NCBI RefSeq assembly: GCF_004299445.1
Contig: NZ_SCTC01000050.1
Coordinates: 62,001 to 126,000 of the forward strand
Direction: 5' to 3'
Length of the DNA: 64,000 bases
Source of the DNA: Phenylobacterium sp.
GTDB taxonomy: Bacteria; Pseudomonadota; Alphaproteobacteria; Caulobacterales; Caulobacteraceae
The number at the start of each line of letters is the position of its first letter. Position 1 is the first letter of the stretch. The notes below the pieces were generated by a model. The model made no database searches and had not been told where the DNA came from. It worked only from the letters and a program-made list of their open reading frames with translations. Shown here piece after piece: positions 44,295 through 52,163 of this stretch. Both the position numbers and the translations under genes were made by a program.

Positions 44295-44708
44295 CTAGTC
44301 ATCGAGCGGCGCGTAGATATCCAGGTCGAGTTCAAGGCCTCGTAGCCCGATTGCTGCCAGTGTCGCGGGCGACAGGGTGCTGCCGTCGTTGCCGGATTCA
44401 AGGAAGAGGCCGCAGAATATGTCGCCGCGATACCGCGCCGACAGTTCCCTCCATGTCTCAAGGTCGGAGGTCAGACGGCTCAATAGCTCAAGGATCTGGC
44501 CGTCCAGATCGCCGGGCTGTCGGCGATCGACCTGGAGCCTCCAACTGCCTGTTCGAGCAATCTTCTCGACGCCGCGGGACGTGAGCCAGACGCCGCCCTT
44601 CCGCACGCCGATGGTCGGTGGGGCGCCTATCCTCAAGGTGATTTCCTGAGGATCGAGGTCATCCCCGAAGAAACGAAGCGACGCAGCCGTTTCTCTCAAC
44701 CTACCCAA
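44295..44708 (-). CDS. DUF4279 protein
   Basis: 137 residues, cytoplasmic. Conserved pattern ASLRFFGDDLDPQEITLRIG, SWRLQVDRRQPGDLDGQI, LLSRLTSDLETW and ELDLDIYAP matches DUF4279. Members occur near polymorphic-toxin immunity genes in some genomes, but no toxin is next to it here. Convergent with lepA. Confidence 0.82.
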   Translation of the reverse strand: MGRLRETAASLRFFGDDLDPQEITLRIGAPPTIGVRKGGVWLTSRGVEKIARTGSWRLQVDRRQPGDLDGQILELLSRLTSDLETWRELSARYRGDIFCGLFLESGNDGSTLSPATLAAIGLRGLELDLDIYAPLDD

Positions 44709-44826
44709 TACGGATACTCCAGGCCCTTGATCTCATGGCTAGCATTCTGCCTGCCGCCGAAAGCCACTCAAGATTGGCGCGAACGGGACTGACCCTCTAT
44801 GACCCGGCCAAGGCAACGGGGGCCAC

Positions 44827-45129
44827 ATGAGCAGCGACGAATTCGTCTACGACGAGGCCACCGGCGAGTGGATCAGCGCCGCCGAGGCCGCCACTCAGGC
44901 GGCGGCCGCCTCGCAGGTCGAGGTGCGCGACGCCGTCGGCAATCTGCTGGCGGATGGCGACAAGGTCACCCTGGTCAAGGATCTGCCGGTCAAGGGCGCG
45001 GGCATGACGCTGAAGCGCGGCACGGTGATCCGGTCCATTCGGCTGACCGGCGACCCGCAGGAGATCGATTGCCGGCACGAGAGCATCAGGGGCCTGGTCC
45101 TGCGGGCCGAGTTCGTCCGCAAGGTCTGA
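44827..45129 (+). CDS. PhnA/YjdM C-terminal-domain protein lacking the zinc ribbon
   Basis: 100 residues. VRDAVGNLLADGDKVTLVKD, then KGAGMTLKRGTVIRSIRL and IDCRHESIRGLVLRAEFVRK match the YjdM/PhnA SH3-like domain. The N-terminal 35 residues (DEFVYDEATGEWISAAEAAT) replace the usual two C-x-x-C zinc knuckles. The name alkylphosphonate-utilisation is historical; the role is unknown. Convergent with the dipeptidase gene. Confidence 0.8.
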   Translation: MSSDEFVYDEATGEWISAAEAATQAAAASQVEVRDAVGNLLADGDKVTLVKDLPVKGAGMTLKRGTVIRSIRLTGDPQEIDCRHESIRGLVLRAEFVRKV

Positions 45130-45139
45130 CGGCCGGTCC

Positions 45140-46426
45140 TTAGGGCGCCACCAGCCGGCCGCCCTTCAACACCCCGGCCACGCGCTCCAGCACGCGCACG
45201 TCGGCCAGCGGATCGCCCTCGACGGCGACGAGGTCGGCGGCGAAGCCCGGCGCGGCCTGGCCGAGGTCGCGCTCCATCCCCAGCGCCGCGGCCGATTCCA
45301 GGGTGGCCGCCCGGATCGCCTGGGCCGGGGTCATGCCGTAGCGCACCATGTAGGCGAACTGCCGCGCGCCCAGGCCGTAGGGGTAGACTCCGGCGTCGGT
45401 GCCGAAGCTGAGCTTCACGCCCGCCGCCACGGCCTTGCGGAAGCCCTCGCGCTGGACGTCGGTGGTCTCGCGGTTCTTGCGCAGATACTCGGCCGGCCAG
45501 CCTTCCTTCGTGCCGAACTCCTCGATCCAGTCGCCGTTGTAGATGTCCATGTCGAGCCAGACGCCGCGCGCCTTGGCCAGGGCGATCCCCTCGTCGTCGA
45601 TCAGGCTGGCGTGCTCGATGGTGCGCGCGCCGGCGCGGATCGCGGCCTTCACGCCCTCGGCGCCGTGGGCGTGGGCGATGCAGTACTTCCCAAGGGCCTT
45701 GGCCTCGTCGCAGGCCGCCTTGATCTCGGCCTCGGTCAGTTCCAGCGCGCCGGGCTCGCTGCCCACGGCCAGCACCGCGCCGGTGGCGATGATCTTGATG
45801 AAGTCGGCCCCGCCGCCGATCAACCGCCGCACGGCGGCGCGCGCCTGGGCCGTGCCGCGCACCTCGCCCATCCGGAACTCCGGCGGCGCGACCTGGCCCG
45901 TCTTGAGGCCCGTCACCGCCCCGCCGCCGCCCGGCGTGGTGATGTAGCCGCCCGCCACGATCATCCGCGGCCCGTCGACCCATCCCCGGGCGATGGCGTC
46001 GCGCAGGGTCACGTCCGACAGGCCCCGGTAGGCGCCCACGTCCCGTACGGTGGTGAAGCCTGAGCGCAGCATGACGCCCGCCGTCTCAGCGCCCTTGAGC
46101 GCTGTCTCGGCAGGTCCGTGCTTCAGGGGCTCAGCCGGGTCGTTGGATTGCCCGAAGCCGTCGGCCACATGGGTGTGCAGGTCGATCAGGCCGGGAAGGA
46201 CGGTGTAGCGCGACCAGTCGAGGATCGGGCCGTCGGCGGGCGGGCCCGTCCAGGGGCCGACCGCCGCGATCCGCCCGTCGACAATCGTCAACAACCGGTC
46301 GGGTTGAACCTCTCCGCGCGCGACATCCACGAGATGGCCGGCGCGAATGTACTGGGGCGCGGCGTGCGCCGCCGCGATCCCGGCCAAGGCCAATGCGACG
46401 CCGATCAGCGCCGTTCTCCAGCCCAT
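45140..46426 (-). CDS. Secreted amidohydrolase, Xaa-Arg/Lys dipeptidase-like
   Basis: 428 residues with a signal peptide (ALIGVALALAGIAAAHA). Binuclear metal site: H-T-H in LPGLIDLHTHVAD, a Lys in FIKIIATG (probable carboxylated bridge), AHAHG, IEHAS, and Asp in FGTDAGVYP. The layout matches Caulobacter Cc2672 and relatives, which cleave dipeptides with C-terminal Arg or Lys. Periplasmic or secreted. Substrate range is inferred from family, not shown. Confidence 0.85.
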   Translation of the reverse strand: MGWRTALIGVALALAGIAAAHAAPQYIRAGHLVDVARGEVQPDRLLTIVDGRIAAVGPWTGPPADGPILDWSRYTVLPGLIDLHTHVADGFGQSNDPAEPLKHGPAETALKGAETAGVMLRSGFTTVRDVGAYRGLSDVTLRDAIARGWVDGPRMIVAGGYITTPGGGGAVTGLKTGQVAPPEFRMGEVRGTAQARAAVRRLIGGGADFIKIIATGAVLAVGSEPGALELTEAEIKAACDEAKALGKYCIAHAHGAEGVKAAIRAGARTIEHASLIDDEGIALAKARGVWLDMDIYNGDWIEEFGTKEGWPAEYLRKNRETTDVQREGFRKAVAAGVKLSFGTDAGVYPYGLGARQFAYMVRYGMTPAQAIRAATLESAAALGMERDLGQAAPGFAADLVAVEGDPLADVRVLERVAGVLKGGRLVAP

Positions 46427-46496
46427 GCGAAACTCCCCCAGCCAACGAATGCCGGAGGCTTTCCGACTCCCGGGCCGGGAGCAAGTTGTTCTCAGA

Positions 46497-46694
46497 TCAG
46501 GCGGCTGTGGCCTTCGCGTAGCGGGCGGCGCGGTCCACGGCGCGCGCTTCTTCCTGTTCGGCCAGGACGCTCCAGACGCGGGCGGCCTGCTCGTGCTTCG
46601 CGCGCACCTGAGCCAGCGGCGTCGCGGCCCCGGCCGTCACTTCGGCCAACGCGCGGGCGCGGTACTCTTCAGACCGGATCGGATACTGGGTCAC
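46497..46694 (-). CDS. Small helical protein of unknown function
   Basis: 65 residues from GTG: MTQYPIRSEEYRARALAEVT, then LAQVRAKHEQAARVWSVLAE and an Ala/Arg-rich tail. A predicted two-helix hydrophilic protein. Upstream is a 250-base A/T-rich gap (46695-46945) that holds promoter-like sequence but no other gene. Confidence 0.65.
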   Translation of the reverse strand: MTQYPIRSEEYRARALAEVTAGAATPLAQVRAKHEQAARVWSVLAEQEEARAVDRAARYAKATAA

Positions 46695-46945
46695 GCAGGC
46701 TCCTTCGCAATGCGCGGCAAGTCGATCGCCGCGCCCACCTGCTTAATATATGTATGACCCGACACATTTTCCAGACCTGAAGCTTGGAATCACGAATTCC
46801 TCGAAATTTCTTACCAGTCTAAGAATCATTTTTGCGACTTGGGATTTAACCCCCGACGATTGATGCATGGGCGTGATATGCTTCTCGACATCTTGGATAT
46901 TTCATACTTCCGCCGCTAGACGGCCCGAAATCTTGGAGACAACAC

Positions 46946-47056
46946 ATGGCGAAGGGTCAGAAGCGGTCCAGCAAGGAACTCCGCAAGCCCAAGCAGCCGG
47001 CGCCGAAACCAGCCGAGGTCGTGCGCGTACTGGGCGTTGCCCAGCGGAAGGCCTGA
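46946..47056 (+). CDS. 36-residue basic protein (MAKGQKR-type)
   Basis: Short gene: ATG 46946, GGAG seven bases before it, TGA at 47054. Sequence starts MAKGQKRSSKELRKPKQPAP, a Lys/Arg/Pro-rich pattern seen in many small proteobacterial proteins of unknown role (MAKGQxRSxKExxKPK). Followed by a GTG start after three bases, so probably co-translated with the next gene. Confidence 0.7.
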   Translation: MAKGQKRSSKELRKPKQPAPKPAEVVRVLGVAQRKA

Positions 47057-47059
47057 GCC

Positions 47060-47251
47060 GTGGGCCTGCGATCCTGGCTGGGCAGCCTGCGTGAAGACGA
47101 CGCGGCGGTGCGCTCGGAAATCTGGCGGCTGGGCAACGCCCATCGCGGCGAGCCCCTCGAAGGCGCCCGGCGTGAACTGAGAGACCCGGGGATCAGCTCG
47201 GCGCGGGCGTTGCTGCTGCGCGCGTGCATCCGCCAGCTCGAAGCGCGATAG
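47060..47251 (+). CDS. Small hypothetical protein
   Basis: 63 residues from GTG, three bases after the basic protein stop. Sequence GLRSWLGSLREDDAAVRSEI continues RRELRDPGISSARALLLRAC, hydrophilic and helical. No family recognised. Second gene of a two-gene unit. Confidence 0.55.
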   Translation: MGLRSWLGSLREDDAAVRSEIWRLGNAHRGEPLEGARRELRDPGISSARALLLRACIRQLEAR

Positions 47252-47274
47252 CGACGACCGGCGAACGCGGCCGG

Positions 47275-47478
47275 TCAGAGGATGCGGTCGCCACCCTGGC
47301 GCACGAGGAAGGCCGAGCCCGCCGCGGTGATATCCCAACCCTGCCGGCTACGGCTGGCCAACCCCAGCTCGACCAGTTGCTGGGCGTCGGCGATGCGCAG
47401 GAACGGGGTGACGTTGCCAGCGTGCTTCTCGGAGAGGTTTCGTAGCGCGAGCAGCTCGCCTTCGGTCAGGGCGCGCAC
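47275..47478 (-). CDS. Small protein, possibly winged-helix
   Basis: 67 residues from GTG: ALRNLSEKHAGNVTPFLRIA, DAQQLVELGLASRSRQGWDI, TAAGSAFLV. The helix-turn-helix-like stretch followed by GLA...G-W-x-I-T-A-A-G resembles a small winged helix with its wing. Last of four tightly packed minus-strand genes. Confidence 0.6.
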   Translation of the reverse strand: MRALTEGELLALRNLSEKHAGNVTPFLRIADAQQLVELGLASRSRQGWDITAAGSAFLVRQGGDRIL

Positions 47479-47480
47479 GA

Positions 47481-47759
47481 TCAGAACCTGACGTCCACGA
47501 AGACTTCGCCGCCGCCGGTGGAATGGCCCACCATCGTCAGGCGGACCTCTTCGCCACCTTCGAGCACCAGCACGCCTTCGCCGGCCTGGAAGGCCTGCAG
47601 GGCCAGTTCGGGATCAATGGTGATGGAGCCCCGAAGCCGGTTGACGCCCAGGCGCAGGCGCGTGGGGTCGCCCTCGATCGCATAGTCGGCGACGCCTGTG
47701 TGGCCCAGGAAACGAATGGATCCCACGCCGTGGACGACGGGCAGTTTCTTGCGGATCAA
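47481..47759 (-). CDS. Small beta-rich protein
   Basis: 92 residues from TTG with AGGAG seven bases upstream. Alternating strands: VHGVGSIRFLGHTGVADYAI, RLRLGVNRLRGSITIDPELA, GVLVLEGGEEVRLTMVGHS. A soluble beta sandwich or barrel; unknown. The gap to the next gene is two bases. Confidence 0.6.
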   Translation of the reverse strand: MIRKKLPVVHGVGSIRFLGHTGVADYAIEGDPTRLRLGVNRLRGSITIDPELALQAFQAGEGVLVLEGGEEVRLTMVGHSTGGGEVFVDVRF

Positions 47760-47775
47760 CGGCCGGCTCCTGAAC

Positions 47776-47988
47776 CTAAAAGACGGTGGTGGAAACGCCC
47801 CAAAGGCGCCGGTTTATGTCCCCGGCAAGGTCTTCGGCCTCGGCGCGCGTGACGCCCGGCCGCAGATCCAGGGTGAACAGGGAATTGCTGTACGAGGAGG
47901 GCTGACCATGGGTCGGCTCGAAGGCCAGATAGGGGGCGCCGTCCTCGCGGATCTGCACCGTGCATCGGTGCTGCTGTTCGGGGCTCAT
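47776..47988 (-). CDS. Small hypothetical protein
   Basis: 70 residues from ATG 47988, which overlaps the previous stop (ATGA). SPEQQHRCTVQIREDGAPYL is followed by a strand-helix segment FTLDLRPGVTRAEAEDLAGD. Second gene of the four-gene micro-operon. Unknown. Confidence 0.6.
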   Translation of the reverse strand: MSPEQQHRCTVQIREDGAPYLAFEPTHGQPSSYSNSLFTLDLRPGVTRAEAEDLAGDINRRLWGVSTTVF

Positions 47989-48167
47989 TGCAGGATGCTC
48001 CTGTCGCCCTTCGCGAGGCGGCGGTTGAGGCGCTGGATCAGGTCGTCGGCGTCGAGCCAGGCCATTCCGGCCTGCTCGGCGCCGGCAAGCACCACCGCCT
48101 CGCCCGTCCATCGGTCGAACACCGTCCAGCCCTGGGGGTCGCGTCTCGTGTCGTAGTGGATCGCCAC
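47985..48167 (-). CDS. Small hypothetical protein
   Basis: 60 residues from GTG with GGAGG upstream: MAIHYDTRRDPQGWTVFDRW, TGEAVVLAGAEQAGMAWLDA. The start YDTRRDPxGWTVFDRWTGEAV is a recognisable small-protein pattern, but the function is unknown. First gene of the micro-operon, 32 bases downstream of the cold-shock gene. Confidence 0.65.
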   Translation of the reverse strand: MAIHYDTRRDPQGWTVFDRWTGEAVVLAGAEQAGMAWLDADDLIQRLNRRLAKGDRSILQ

Positions 48168-48199
48168 GTTTGGTCGCCTCCAGGGCGCAGACGTCGGCG

Positions 48200-48406
48200 T
48201 CAGGCCTGGAGCTGGCCGGCGGCCATCTTGCCGCTCTTGCGGTCCTGCTCGAGTTCGAAGCTGATCTTCTGGCCTTCGTTCAGCGACGACATGCCCGCGC
48301 GTTCCAGCGCCGAGATGTGCACGAAGACGTCGTTGCCGCCGTCATCGGGCTGGATGAAGCCGAAGCCCTTTTGGCCGTTGAACCATTTCACGACACCAGT
48401 TTGCAT
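48200..48406 (-). CDS. Cold-shock protein (CspA family)
   Basis: 68 residues. RNA-binding motifs RNP1 KGFGFIQ and RNP2 VFVHISA are intact: [30 protein letters not shown]. The start at 48406 has GAGGAGA five bases upstream. It melts mRNA structure in the cold or stationary phase. A leader of up to about 270 bases lies upstream. Confidence 0.95.
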   Translation of the reverse strand: MQTGVVKWFNGQKGFGFIQPDDGGNDVFVHISALERAGMSSLNEGQKISFELEQDRKSGKMAAGQLQA

Positions 48407-48677
48407 AATGATCTCCTCGATCATGAGTTTTCGCGCCCGAAATGGGCTTGAAGATCAAATTTTCGAAGAGGATCGAAGGCAAACATTGCGCTGAATTCAA
48501 TGAATTCCGCGTGCATGTCGCCGAGCCATAGCGATATTTGACCGGATGGAGATGCACCCGATCCGGACTCTAAGCAAGGAATATATGGAAGAAACTTCCA
48601 GACCCGAAGCGATATCGAGGAAATCTCAATCAAATCACGCTCTGCGCAAGCAAAGCTGTACTGGTGACCCTGAGCCG
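48407..48677 (-). promoter_or_regulatory. Leader/promoter region of the cold-shock gene
   Basis: About 270 bases, A/T-richer than its surroundings, with no convincing gene on either strand. It must hold the csp promoter and probably a long 5' UTR, as in other csp genes, where it controls mRNA stability and cold translation. No defined cold box can be pointed out by eye. Confidence 0.45.
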
Positions 48678-48705
48678 GGATCGGAGGGCCGGCGCCCTCC
48701 GATCC
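48678..48705 (-). terminator. Terminator-like hairpin after the tautomerase gene
   Basis: GGATCGGAGGGC-CGGC-GCCCTCCGATCC, a perfect 12-bp stem and tetraloop, seven bases past the tautomerase stop. No T-run on the minus strand. Confidence 0.6.
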
Positions 48706-48712
48706 ATGAACA

Positions 48713-49138
48713 TCAGCGCCCTGTCAGCGGCGTCGGCCGGTTCTCTGCGATCCAGCGCTTTTCGTCCTCCGTGCCGGCCATCGGCGGCCGGATGCCCTGG
48801 ATCGACCACAGCTCGAACGACGTCTCGTCGATGTGGAACTCCCAGTCGAAACCCTTGTCGCGGATGAAGGGCGCCAGCGCCTCGTCGCACTGGCCGATCC
48901 ACCAGGTTCGCGCCTCGGCGGTCGGCAGTGTTCGGGCGATATGGTCCACCCAGATGCGCACGAAGTTGGTCGCCGGCTGGCCGCCCACGAAGAACGAGTC
49001 GGCGGCGACCTCCTGGAACACCACCCCCACGTAGAACTTGGGCAGGCGCGAGTAGAGGGCCGTGATCCGCTCGGAGAGTTGCTGCTTCTCGTCGGCCGTG
49101 AAGGCGCCGACCGGGTGATAGATTTTCCAGAGCGGCAT
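48713..49138 (-). CDS. Tautomerase family protein (cis-CaaD-like)
   Basis: 141 residues starting MPLWKIYHPVGAFTADEKQQ. The N-terminal Pro after Met is the catalytic base of tautomerase-superfamily enzymes. RLPKFYVGVVFQEVAADSFF and the following Arg-rich strand match the fused-length Tautomerase_3 group. Divergent from a TetR gene, with a TGATGA-CAT-TCATCA operator-like site between. It probably acts on a small unsaturated acid or xenobiotic. Confidence 0.85.
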   Translation of the reverse strand: MPLWKIYHPVGAFTADEKQQLSERITALYSRLPKFYVGVVFQEVAADSFFVGGQPATNFVRIWVDHIARTLPTAEARTWWIGQCDEALAPFIRDKGFDWEFHIDETSFELWSIQGIRPPMAGTEDEKRWIAENRPTPLTGR

Positions 49139-49159
49139 CGCCGTTCCCCTTCTTTAATT

Positions 49160-49174
49160 TGATGACATTCATCA
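49160..49174. promoter_or_regulatory. TetR-type operator candidate
   Basis: TGATGA-CAT-TCATCA is a perfect 6-bp inverted repeat with a 3-base spacer. It lies 22 bases upstream of the tautomerase ATG in the divergent promoter region shared with the TetR gene. Confidence 0.7.
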
Positions 49175-49242
49175 TCATAATGGACAGAGCGCCTGTCAAC
49201 GGCAATAATGACGACCGTACGCATAACTGTCGGATGGAGCCG

Positions 49243-49794
49243 ATGCGGATCAGCAAGGAACAGGCGGCGGAGAACCGCGAGCGGGTGGTCGAGGCGGCCT
49301 CAGGCCTGTTCCGCGAGCGCGGCTTCGACGGCGTGGCCGTGGCCGACCTGATGCGCGCGGCGGGGTTCACCCACGGCGGCTTTTACAACCACTTCCCGAC
49401 CAAGGAGGCGCTGTCGGCCGAAGCGCTGGGCCGCGCCTTCGACGACATGGCCACCGTGCGCGCCAAGGCGGCCGACATGGCCGAGATGCTGAGGGGCTAT
49501 CTCTCCCGGGCCGCGCGGCGGACGCCAGGAAAGAGCTGCCCCGCCGCCGCGCTGGCCGGAGACGTGGGGCGCCAGCCCGCGCCCGTGCGCGAGGTCTTCG
49601 CCGACGGCGTCGAAGGCATGATCGAGAGTTTCGCCGCTCAGATCGGCGGACCCGACGCCCGCGCCCGCGCCACGGTGCTGCTGTCGCAGATGGTCGGTGG
49701 CGTGATGCTGTCCCGCGGCGTCCCCGACGACCACCCCCTGGCCGACGAGATCCTCAACGCGACCCTGGCCCGTTGCCTGGCCGACCTCGCCTGA
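49243..49794 (+). CDS. TetR-family transcriptional regulator
   Basis: 183 residues from ATG 49243; ATG 49234 is an alternative. The HTH is RERGFDGVAVADLMRAAGFT then HGGFYNHFPTKEAL, the standard TetR recognition helix. The C-terminal ligand domain has KSCPAAALAGDVGRQPAPVR, typical of regulators of small detoxification enzymes. Divergent from the tautomerase, so it probably represses it until an electrophile or substrate is bound. Confidence 0.92.
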   Translation: MRISKEQAAENRERVVEAASGLFRERGFDGVAVADLMRAAGFTHGGFYNHFPTKEALSAEALGRAFDDMATVRAKAADMAEMLRGYLSRAARRTPGKSCPAAALAGDVGRQPAPVREVFADGVEGMIESFAAQIGGPDARARATVLLSQMVGGVMLSRGVPDDHPLADEILNATLARCLADLA

Positions 49795-49813
49795 GGGGAT
49801 CCCCGAAATCGGC

Positions 49814-51391
49814 TCAGGCCGTTCGCTGGAAGTCGGGCGTCTTGCCCACGGCCCGCCAATAGTCCGCAAGGCCGATACGCCGGACCAGATCGCCAAATCG
49901 GGGGTCGCTGCGCAGCACCCCGGTGACCGGCACGAACAGCATATGCGTCTTGCGGCGGCGCTGGTCGTCGACGACCACCTGTCCCGGGCGCCAGCGAACA
50001 CTGGCCATCAGCGGCCCCTCCTCCAACAGATAGGCCTGTGCGACGTCGTACGCCCGGTCCACCGCGCCCAGGCCGCTGAGCAGCAGCAACGCGTTGATCG
50101 AATTGCTAGGGCCGCGCACCACCTCGCCCAGCAGTCGGCTCACCGCGGCGTCGACCTCGGCCCGGCGACCGCTGCCAATCGCGGCGGTGGCCAACTCCAG
50201 CGTCTGGACCATCCAGTCCGGCAGAGGGGGTCGCCCGGCGGCGTCTCGGACATGCGCCAGCGCCCGCTCGGGCCGGCCCGTGAAGGCCAACGTCCACAGG
50301 CGCGCGAACCACACCGCCGGATGCTTGGGCCATAGCTGCATGGCTCGATCGGCCGCCCGGTCGGCCTCTTCCACGCGCCCGAGGATCCAGTAGGCATAGA
50401 TCAGGCGGTACTGGACACCGACATGCAGCGGCTCGCGGGGGGAGAACGCCAGCCGCATACGAACGCTTTCGCCCACGCGCCCGACCGCGACCAGCAGGAA
50501 GGCCAATTCGTCAAGCGTCGGGAGGTGGTCTGGCGCGACCTTCAGCACCTCGCGCATCCGTTGTTCGGCCGCCAGCCAGTCGCCGAAGTACGGAGGGACA
50601 ATCGCCAGCGCGGACAGCGCGTCGATCTGGCGTGGATCGAGCGCGAGCGCGCGGCGCGCGGCGTTCTGCACCGCGGCCAGCGCACCGGGGGCCTGACCGG
50701 GCGGCGAGGCGTCAACGAGGGTGACATTCGCCAGAGCCAGGCGGCCCCAGGCGGTGGCGTCGCGGGGCGCCAGGGCCACCGCCTGCTCCAGTAGTTGCAC
50801 CGCGCGCGCCGAAGCCTCGGGAGTCCTCATGCGCGCAGCTTCTTCGCTACGGGCGATGAGGTCCTGACGCGCGGCGTCGGCTCCACGCCTATCGATCGCC
50901 AGCCAGCTCAGCGCGCCGGCCGCGAGCACAGCCCCGGCGCCGCCCAGGACGTGGCGTCGTGACCGGGCGCCGGCGACGCGGCCCTGGACCGCCGCCGTCT
51001 GCGGCGCGGACGACACCAATCGATAGCCGGTTCGCGGCACGGTCTCGATCGTGAAGCTCTCGGCCGCGACATTGCGGGCGACCCGGCGGATGTCGGCGAC
51101 AGCGCGATTCAGGCTGTCGTCGCCCACCACCGCATCGCCCCAACAGCGCTGGAAGATGTCCTGCCGGGTGACCACTGCGCCGTCCGCGTCCGACAGGGCC
51201 AGCAGGACCTGCATGGTGCGCGGCTCGAGGGCGGCGACGCCGCCTGGCCCCCGGACGACGCGCGTAGAGGGACTGACCTGCGCGGAGCCGAGCGGGAAGT
51301 CCTGGCGACCCGCAAGTTCAGCGACCGTAAGCCGTTCCGTTTGCCGTCTATCGAGCAACCCCGGCTCCCCCCGTCGGGCCTTCGTCGGCAA
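49814..51391 (-). CDS. CadC-like winged-helix regulator with TM and TPR domain
   Basis: 525 residues if the TTG at 51391 is used; the start is uncertain. The OmpR-type winged helix covers about 30-125 (LEPRTMQVLLALSDADGAVV, DDSLNRAVADIRRVARNV, ETVPRTGYRLVS). A single membrane span follows near 145-165 (VLGGAGAVLAAGALSWLAI), then periplasmic tetratricopeptide repeats (QLLEQAVALAPRDATAWGRL). It is a one-component membrane regulator like CadC, divergent by 85 bases from the PEP-CTERM/RTX pair and a likely controller of it. Confidence 0.85.
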   Translation of the reverse strand: MPTKARRGEPGLLDRRQTERLTVAELAGRQDFPLGSAQVSPSTRVVRGPGGVAALEPRTMQVLLALSDADGAVVTRQDIFQRCWGDAVVGDDSLNRAVADIRRVARNVAAESFTIETVPRTGYRLVSSAPQTAAVQGRVAGARSRRHVLGGAGAVLAAGALSWLAIDRRGADAARQDLIARSEEAARMRTPEASARAVQLLEQAVALAPRDATAWGRLALANVTLVDASPPGQAPGALAAVQNAARRALALDPRQIDALSALAIVPPYFGDWLAAEQRMREVLKVAPDHLPTLDELAFLLVAVGRVGESVRMRLAFSPREPLHVGVQYRLIYAYWILGRVEEADRAADRAMQLWPKHPAVWFARLWTLAFTGRPERALAHVRDAAGRPPLPDWMVQTLELATAAIGSGRRAEVDAAVSRLLGEVVRGPSNSINALLLLSGLGAVDRAYDVAQAYLLEEGPLMASVRWRPGQVVVDDQRRRKTHMLFVPVTGVLRSDPRFGDLVRRIGLADYWRAVGKTPDFQRTA

Positions 51392-51476
51392 ATCCTCAGG
51401 TCTCCATCATGGCCTGCTCGCAACCCGGCCCGCAAGCATGCGGCGTTTCGTATCGCCAAGCGGAGTTCGTATCGAC

Positions 51477-52157
51477 ATGCCTGCCGCCCGCACCAAGCTC
51501 GCCGCCCTGACCGCACTTGCAGCGTTCGCCGGCGTCCCATTGCCAGCCCACGCCGCCGTCACCGACGCGGCCGGTGATTATCTCGCCACTTACACGGGCC
51601 CCCAGGCCGGCGACCTGGACCTGCTCGAGGTTGACGCCGCGCTCGGGGCGTCCGAGGTCGGTTTCCGCGCGGTTCTCAACGGGGACGTCGGAACCACGGC
51701 GGGGGCGTTTGTGGCCTTCGGGGTGAACCGCGGCGCCGGCACGGCGGGACTGTTCCAGCTGAATGCGCCGAAGATCGGAGCACATGCGCTGCATGACGCC
51801 GTGGTGCTGCTGCGGCCCAACCTGACAGGTACGGTCGTCCTGATCGGAGCCGGCGGCGCGCTGACGTTCACCAGCCTGGCCCCCGGCTCGATAAGCGTGT
51901 CAGGCGACACGATCACGGGCCTCGTGCCGCTCTCGATGCTGCCGACCACCGGGTTCGCCGCGGCCGACTACACCTATGTGGCCTGGACACGCAGCGGACC
52001 GGGCTCGAACGCCCTGGTGGCGGACTTCGCCCCCGGGAGCACCACGTTCAGCGCGACCGTGCCGGAGCCCGCGGCATGGGGCCTCATGATCCTGGGCTTC
52101 GCGGCTTGTGGCGGAGCCCTCCGCCAGCGGCGCTTCCTCGCGGCTCAGGTCGCGTAA
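51477..52157 (+). CDS. PEPxxWA-CTERM sorting-domain protein
   Basis: 226 residues from ATG 51477; the open frame extends upstream but is antisense to the regulator. Signal peptide ALTALAAFAGVPLPAHA and C-terminal VPEPAAWGLMILGFAACGGA followed by LRQRR make a clear exosortase signal. Beta-rich mature domain with few Cys, unknown function. The RTX gene starts 6 bases after its stop, so the two are co-transcribed. Confidence 0.9.
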   Translation: MPAARTKLAALTALAAFAGVPLPAHAAVTDAAGDYLATYTGPQAGDLDLLEVDAALGASEVGFRAVLNGDVGTTAGAFVAFGVNRGAGTAGLFQLNAPKIGAHALHDAVVLLRPNLTGTVVLIGAGGALTFTSLAPGSISVSGDTITGLVPLSMLPTTGFAAADYTYVAWTRSGPGSNALVADFAPGSTTFSATVPEPAAWGLMILGFAACGGALRQRRFLAAQVA

Positions 52158-52163
52158 CCGGCC

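Noticed and set aside
44280..44300. Bidirectional terminator between lepA and the DUF4279 gene
   Set aside because: The stem is only six base pairs (GACTAG/CTAGTC) and there is no T-run.
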